DNA of 8,415 nucleotides from Candidatus Zixiibacteriota bacterium. GTDB lineage: Bacteria; Zixibacteria; MSB-5A5; JAUVRN01. The translations under genes were made by a program, and so were the position numbers. The stretch is from assembly GCA_030597645.1 (NCBI GenBank), contig JAUVRN010000067.1:1-8415 (forward strand). Direction: 5' to 3'. The notes below the pieces were generated by a model. It had not been told where the DNA came from and made no database searches. It saw only the letters and a list, made by a program, of their open reading frames with translations. Shown in pieces: positions 5,829 to 8,415 of this stretch; within the stretch, counting starts at the first letter, position 1, and every line of letters begins with the position of its first letter.

Positions 5829-6695
5829 TCATTGAGGGGCCGCGTCTCTCACTGGGTGGTACACAGGCCAATCGCTCGGTCTGCACAAGTCGATCGGCCG
5901 GCACCCACCGAACCGCCGGACAAATGCTCTGAAGCGGTCTGCCACGCGGCGCCTGCCCAGCCCCTGGTGCAGGCGAACCCGCGCCGGCACCTCAAAGTCC
6001 AGCGCATCGAATTCATCCGGATCGAATTCGTAGGGATGACAGTAGAACACGAACGGCCCCCTCCTCATTGCTGTTCCGGCAAGCATCCGGAAGATAGAAC
6101 CGGGCAACAACCGCTGGTAGCCGCCACCGCCGAGCGGCCAGTTGCGGCCCAGAAAACGCAGTGTCGAGATCGGAAACTCCACAAGCTCCGTGCCGTGGGC
6201 GGTTCGCACGCGCGCCGGCCCGCGGGGCCAGTCGGGTACGCCGTACCGGCGGTTGCGAATCGGAAAAATGCTCGAATCATAGGTAAAGCCCGATTCGGCC
6301 AGGACATCGAGCGCCCAGAGGTTTTCACGCCCGATCGAAAAATCCGGCGCCCGATAGCCTCGAACGGGTTCTCCGGTAATATCCTCCAGCACAGATTTTG
6401 ACCGCTCGAGATCGCGCGCAAATTCCTCCGGCGTCAGCCGGTTCACTTCCACATGGCCGTCGCCGTGCGACGCCACTTCGTGCCCCTCGGCCAGCATCCT
6501 GCGAACGACGCCCGCGTGCACGCGCGCGAATTTGCCCAGTACGAACATCGTGGCCCGGACATCCAGTTCCGCCAGCAGGTCGAGCAGGTGGTTCGTGTTG
6601 TCCGCGGCCCGGGGACTGATGGGCAGGCTGCGATCCCACGTGGACTGTGGCCAGTCCTCCACGTCCACGGTAATGGCGGGTGATGCCGGCTTCAT
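5829..6695 (-). CDS. XrtA-type polysaccharide deacetylase (NodB fold with DUF3473 C-terminus)
   Basis: This encodes 288 residues. ATG 6695 is chosen because the conserved domain begins at residue 7 and the codon overlaps the upstream stop as ATGA; the frame stays open further upstream, but that stretch is out-of-frame methyltransferase sequence. NodB motifs are intact: DVED (11-14) for the catalytic and metal-binding Asp, SHGDGH (76-81) with His77 and His81 for metal, and RAPDFS (115-120). After these come the features of exosortase-associated (XrtA) deacetylases: YDSSIFPI (139-146), RYGVPDWPR (150-158), EFPIST (173-178), GGGGYQRLLP (189-198), FYCHPYEFDP (217-226) and a basic C-terminal helix. 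It probably removes acetyl groups from N-acetylated sugars of an exopolysaccharide. No signal peptide is visible, which is usual for this subfamily. It is the last gene of the minus-strand cluster and ends at the shared hairpin. Confidence 0.93.
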   Translation of the reverse strand: MKPASPAITVDVEDWPQSTWDRSLPISPRAADNTNHLLDLLAELDVRATMFVLGKFARVHAGVVRRMLAEGHEVASHGDGHVEVNRLTPEEFARDLERSKSVLEDITGEPVRGYRAPDFSIGRENLWALDVLAESGFTYDSSIFPIRNRRYGVPDWPRGPARVRTAHGTELVEFPISTLRFLGRNWPLGGGGYQRLLPGSIFRMLAGTAMRRGPFVFYCHPYEFDPDEFDALDFEVPARVRLHQGLGRRRVADRFRAFVRRFGGCRPIDLCRPSDWPVYHPVRDAAPQ

Positions 6696-7351
6696 GGCCG
6701 CAGGCACACGTGATAGTCCATGCCCGCCCCCGGGATCTCCCGGATCTCTATGGTGCGGAATCCGGCTTCGCGGGCCAGGACCTCGATGCGTTGCGGATCG
6801 AAGAAGAAGACCGGGCAGTTGCGCAGGCGGTAGCGAGCGCGGCGTACGGGTGTACGAAACCAGTGGCGGCTCGGAAACGAGACCGGGGCTGACGCGCGCA
6901 CGCAGGTGCACAGTGACCGTAGAAACACTCCGGGGTCGTTCAGGTAGTCGAAGACGCCCATGACGATGGCGTGGTCGTGCGGTTCCACGGCGATGTCGGG
7001 GAAGAGCCCCTCGACCAACGACGTGCGATCCTGCACACCCGCAGTCCGAAGGCGCTCGCGCGCCAGCTTCAGCATGCCCGGCGCGGGATCGACGCCCGTT
7101 ACGTGAGCGGCACCCCGGCGCACGGCTTCCACGATGTAGGGCCCGGACCCACAGCCGATGTCCACTACACGTTTGCCCTCGAGCGGGCCCATCCGTTCGA
7201 AGGTCCAGGCAAAACGAACGAACATGTCGCTGCGCAGGTGTCGGTCTATCCATCGCATGAACCCGTTTCGCTGACCGTCGTACAGCGTGTCGAAGCGGTC
7301 GGCGAACCGGTCAAAGAACACGGCGGCGTCGGACTCAGGTTTTGCCTGCAT
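6692..7351 (-). CDS. Class I SAM-dependent methyltransferase
   Basis: This encodes 219 residues from ATG 7351, which begins one base after the stop of the glycosyltransferase gene (TGA-C-ATG); a weak GGGA lies upstream. Motif I is textbook, VVDIGCGSG (62-70), followed by the acidic strand end GVDPAPGML (86-94, Asp88 binding the ribose) and the post-II region HAIVMGVFDYLND (127-139). The N-terminal FFDRFADRFDTLYD segment is typical of small-molecule methyltransferases. The C-terminal part (FFFDPQRIEVLAREAGF, about 175-195) is the usual substrate-side lobe. The substrate cannot be read from sequence. Sitting between a glycosyltransferase and a polysaccharide deacetylase, it may methylate a sugar or a lipid-linked intermediate. 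Its stop overlaps the start of the deacetylase by 4 bases. Confidence 0.9.
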   Translation of the reverse strand: MQAKPESDAAVFFDRFADRFDTLYDGQRNGFMRWIDRHLRSDMFVRFAWTFERMGPLEGKRVVDIGCGSGPYIVEAVRRGAAHVTGVDPAPGMLKLARERLRTAGVQDRTSLVEGLFPDIAVEPHDHAIVMGVFDYLNDPGVFLRSLCTCVRASAPVSFPSRHWFRTPVRRARYRLRNCPVFFFDPQRIEVLAREAGFRTIEIREIPGAGMDYHVCLRP

Positions 7352-7352
7352 G

Positions 7353-8415
7353 TCAGTCCCGTGGATTGCCCGATGGCGAGGCGGCGCCGCGCCGTGCCAG
7401 CGCGGACGTGAAGCCCGCAGCGTAAGCGGCGTGCATGACCACTATCGTCCAGGGCAGCCAGAGCGCCGCAGGCGTGCCCACCCGAGGCCACAGCGTGAGA
7501 CCCGTGCCCAGCAGCAGAATCAGGTAGAGCACAGCGGGCAGCAGCAATGCCGTCCGCCAGGCGGCGGGCGCGAACAGGGACGCAACGCAGGCCGTCAGCA
7601 GGACCAGGTAAAACACGGCCGGTACGAGCTGGCGCCACGATGCGGGCTGACCGTGCTTGCGAAGCACCGCCAGACGCCAGTACCCGTACTGGTAGTACTG
7701 GTGAAACAGCTCCCGCGTACTCTCGCGCACGAAGTACGTGCTGCGCGCACGTGGCGAGATGTACACGCGTCCACCGCTCTGCCTCAGGCGAAAATTGAAG
7801 TCGTCGTCCTGGTTGCGCACGAGATTTGGATCGTACCCGCCCAGCCGATCAAATACGTGCCGGCGAAAGACCGGAAAACAAGCGCCTTCCGCATAGCCCT
7901 CAAAACGGGGAAAACGGTGGCGGGCGTTGCCCACCCCGGCGGGATGAGACATGGCGGCTGCCACGGCCCGGCCGAACGCCGATCGGCCGCGACTCTCGAT
8001 GGGCCCGCCGACACAGTCCGCCTCCGGATGCTCCGCCAGAAGGGTCAGACAGGACTCGAGGTAATCGCGCGCATAGGTCGTGTGCGCGCCCAGTATGGCG
8101 ATGTAGTCTCCCCGGGAGGCCTCAATGCCGAGGTTCATGGCCGTAGCCGTGATACGGTCGGGATTGTCGAGAACAACCAGTAGCGGAAACTCGGCCTGGA
8201 GGAAACGAAGAATGTCGCGGGTACCGTCATCGCTCTGCCCGTCGACGACGATAACCTCGAACTCGTCGGCGGCAAGACTCTGCGCCAGGATCGATCGCAG
8301 GGTGCCCTCCACGGCCACGCGCTCGTTGCGACAGGGCACGATCACGCTCAGCGCCGGAGCAGGTGCCCGATCTGCGCTGCCGGCAGCCTCCGATGAGGTC
8401 TTCTCCGATGTGCTC
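7353..8415 (-). CDS. ExoA-like family 2 glycosyltransferase, 5' end outside the window
   Basis: 353 codons are visible and the frame is open to the window edge. The GTG at 8345 is not a credible start because it encodes the second residue of the conserved first strand SVIVPCRNE; 23 further codons (Ser/Ala-rich) precede it without ATG, so the start lies beyond 8415. The GT-A domain shows EVIVVDGQSDDGT, ATAMNLGIEASRGDY, then ILGAHTTYARDYL, CVGGP, VGNARHRF, RRHVFDRLGGYDPNLVRNQDDDFNFRL and QYYQYGYWR. The VGNARxRF, RNQDD and QYYQYG blocks are characteristic of ExoA-like enzymes (succinoglycan glucosyltransferase relatives). Two or three hydrophobic segments at the C-terminus (LVPAVFYLVLL, LLLPAVLYLILLL, LPWTIVVMHAAYAAGF) anchor it in the inner membrane. 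It likely adds a sugar from a nucleotide donor to a lipid-linked exopolysaccharide precursor. The metal-site position that is often Asp-Ala-His reads Gly-Ala-His here. Confidence 0.92.
   Translation of the reverse strand, partial: STSEKTSSEAAGSADRAPAPALSVIVPCRNERVAVEGTLRSILAQSLAADEFEVIVVDGQSDDGTRDILRFLQAEFPLLVVLDNPDRITATAMNLGIEASRGDYIAILGAHTTYARDYLESCLTLLAEHPEADCVGGPIESRGRSAFGRAVAAAMSHPAGVGNARHRFPRFEGYAEGACFPVFRRHVFDRLGGYDPNLVRNQDDDFNFRLRQSGGRVYISPRARSTYFVRESTRELFHQYYQYGYWRLAVLRKHGQPASWRQLVPAVFYLVLLTACVASLFAPAAWRTALLLPAVLYLILLLGTGLTLWPRVGTPAALWLPWTIVVMHAAYAAGFTSALARRGAASPSGNPRD

Noticed and set aside
6007..6029. Repeated EcoRI-like GAATTC sites around ATCCGGAT
   Set aside because: The near-palindrome is explained by the repeated Glu-Phe-Asp codons of the deacetylase (EFDPDEFD).
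6696..7253. In-frame extension of the deacetylase reading frame upstream to 7253
   Set aside because: The extension is Arg/Pro/Gly-rich, matches no family and runs out of frame through the clearly conserved methyltransferase gene. The ATG at 6695, overlapping the methyltransferase stop, fits the domain start.
7287..8183. 298-codon open frame on the plus strand
   Set aside because: It is antisense to the conserved ExoA-like glycosyltransferase and methyltransferase genes, has a low-complexity Arg/Gln/Gly composition and no recognisable motif; long antisense frames are expected in GC-rich DNA.
8343..8345. GTG as a start codon for the glycosyltransferase
   Set aside because: It encodes the Val in the conserved first strand SVIVPCRNE; starting there would remove part of the nucleotide-binding fold, and the frame stays open to the window edge.
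1..8415. tRNA, rRNA, CRISPR arrays, transposase genes or attachment sites
   Set aside because: I looked for spaced direct repeats, CCA-ended cloverleaf-like segments, terminal inverted repeats and transposase motifs and saw none; almost all of the window is coding.

Overview
The window is a GC-rich, gene-dense bacterial segment with no RNA genes, insertion sequences or CRISPR array. Its genes point to a Gram-negative organism. There is a PorV/UPF0164-like outer-membrane barrel, a periplasmic SurA-like peptidyl-prolyl isomerase, and an exopolysaccharide cluster whose deacetylase is of the XrtA (exosortase-associated) type. PorV/UPF0164 proteins are common in the FCB group and related candidate phyla, so a lineage of that kind (for example Gemmatimonadota, Zixibacteria or Eisenbacteria-like) is plausible. 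The sequence alone does not fix the phylum.

Left part, plus strand (1-5428). The window opens inside a gene (1-966) whose C-terminal part is helical and may be a diverged YyaL/DUF255-like toroid. An 89-base gap follows. It holds an imperfect palindrome over a TTGACA box and may be the promoter of a four-gene operon: a secreted DUF3179 protein (1056-2114), a PorV/UPF0164-like barrel (2124-3104), a two-module SurA/PrsA-like parvulin protein (3111-4847) and a membrane CTP-dependent polyprenol/phytol/diacylglycerol kinase-like protein (4844-5428). The genes are 6-9 bases apart or overlap by 4 bases. Three of the four products are predicted to be exported and the fourth is an inner-membrane lipid kinase homologue, so the operon looks devoted to the cell envelope.

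Middle (5429-5828). A stand-alone cold-shock protein gene (5559-5765) has a perfect TATAAT box, a strong Shine-Dalgarno sequence and a lower-GC leader. It ends at a 10-bp-stem hairpin that also lies directly behind the stop of the convergent minus-strand cluster.

Right part, minus strand (8415-5829). Three tightly packed genes are transcribed leftwards: an ExoA-like family 2 glycosyltransferase (5' end beyond the window), a class I SAM methyltransferase and an XrtA-type polysaccharide deacetylase. Together they look like the distal end of an exopolysaccharide synthesis and modification operon that continues beyond base 8415.

The points most worth a second look are: the DUF3179 protein, which has serine at both positions of the family's usual Cys-Pro-Leu-Cys motif; the duplicated parvulin module with an eroded second copy; the dyad at the operon promoter; and the envelope operon as a possible uncharacterised functional unit.
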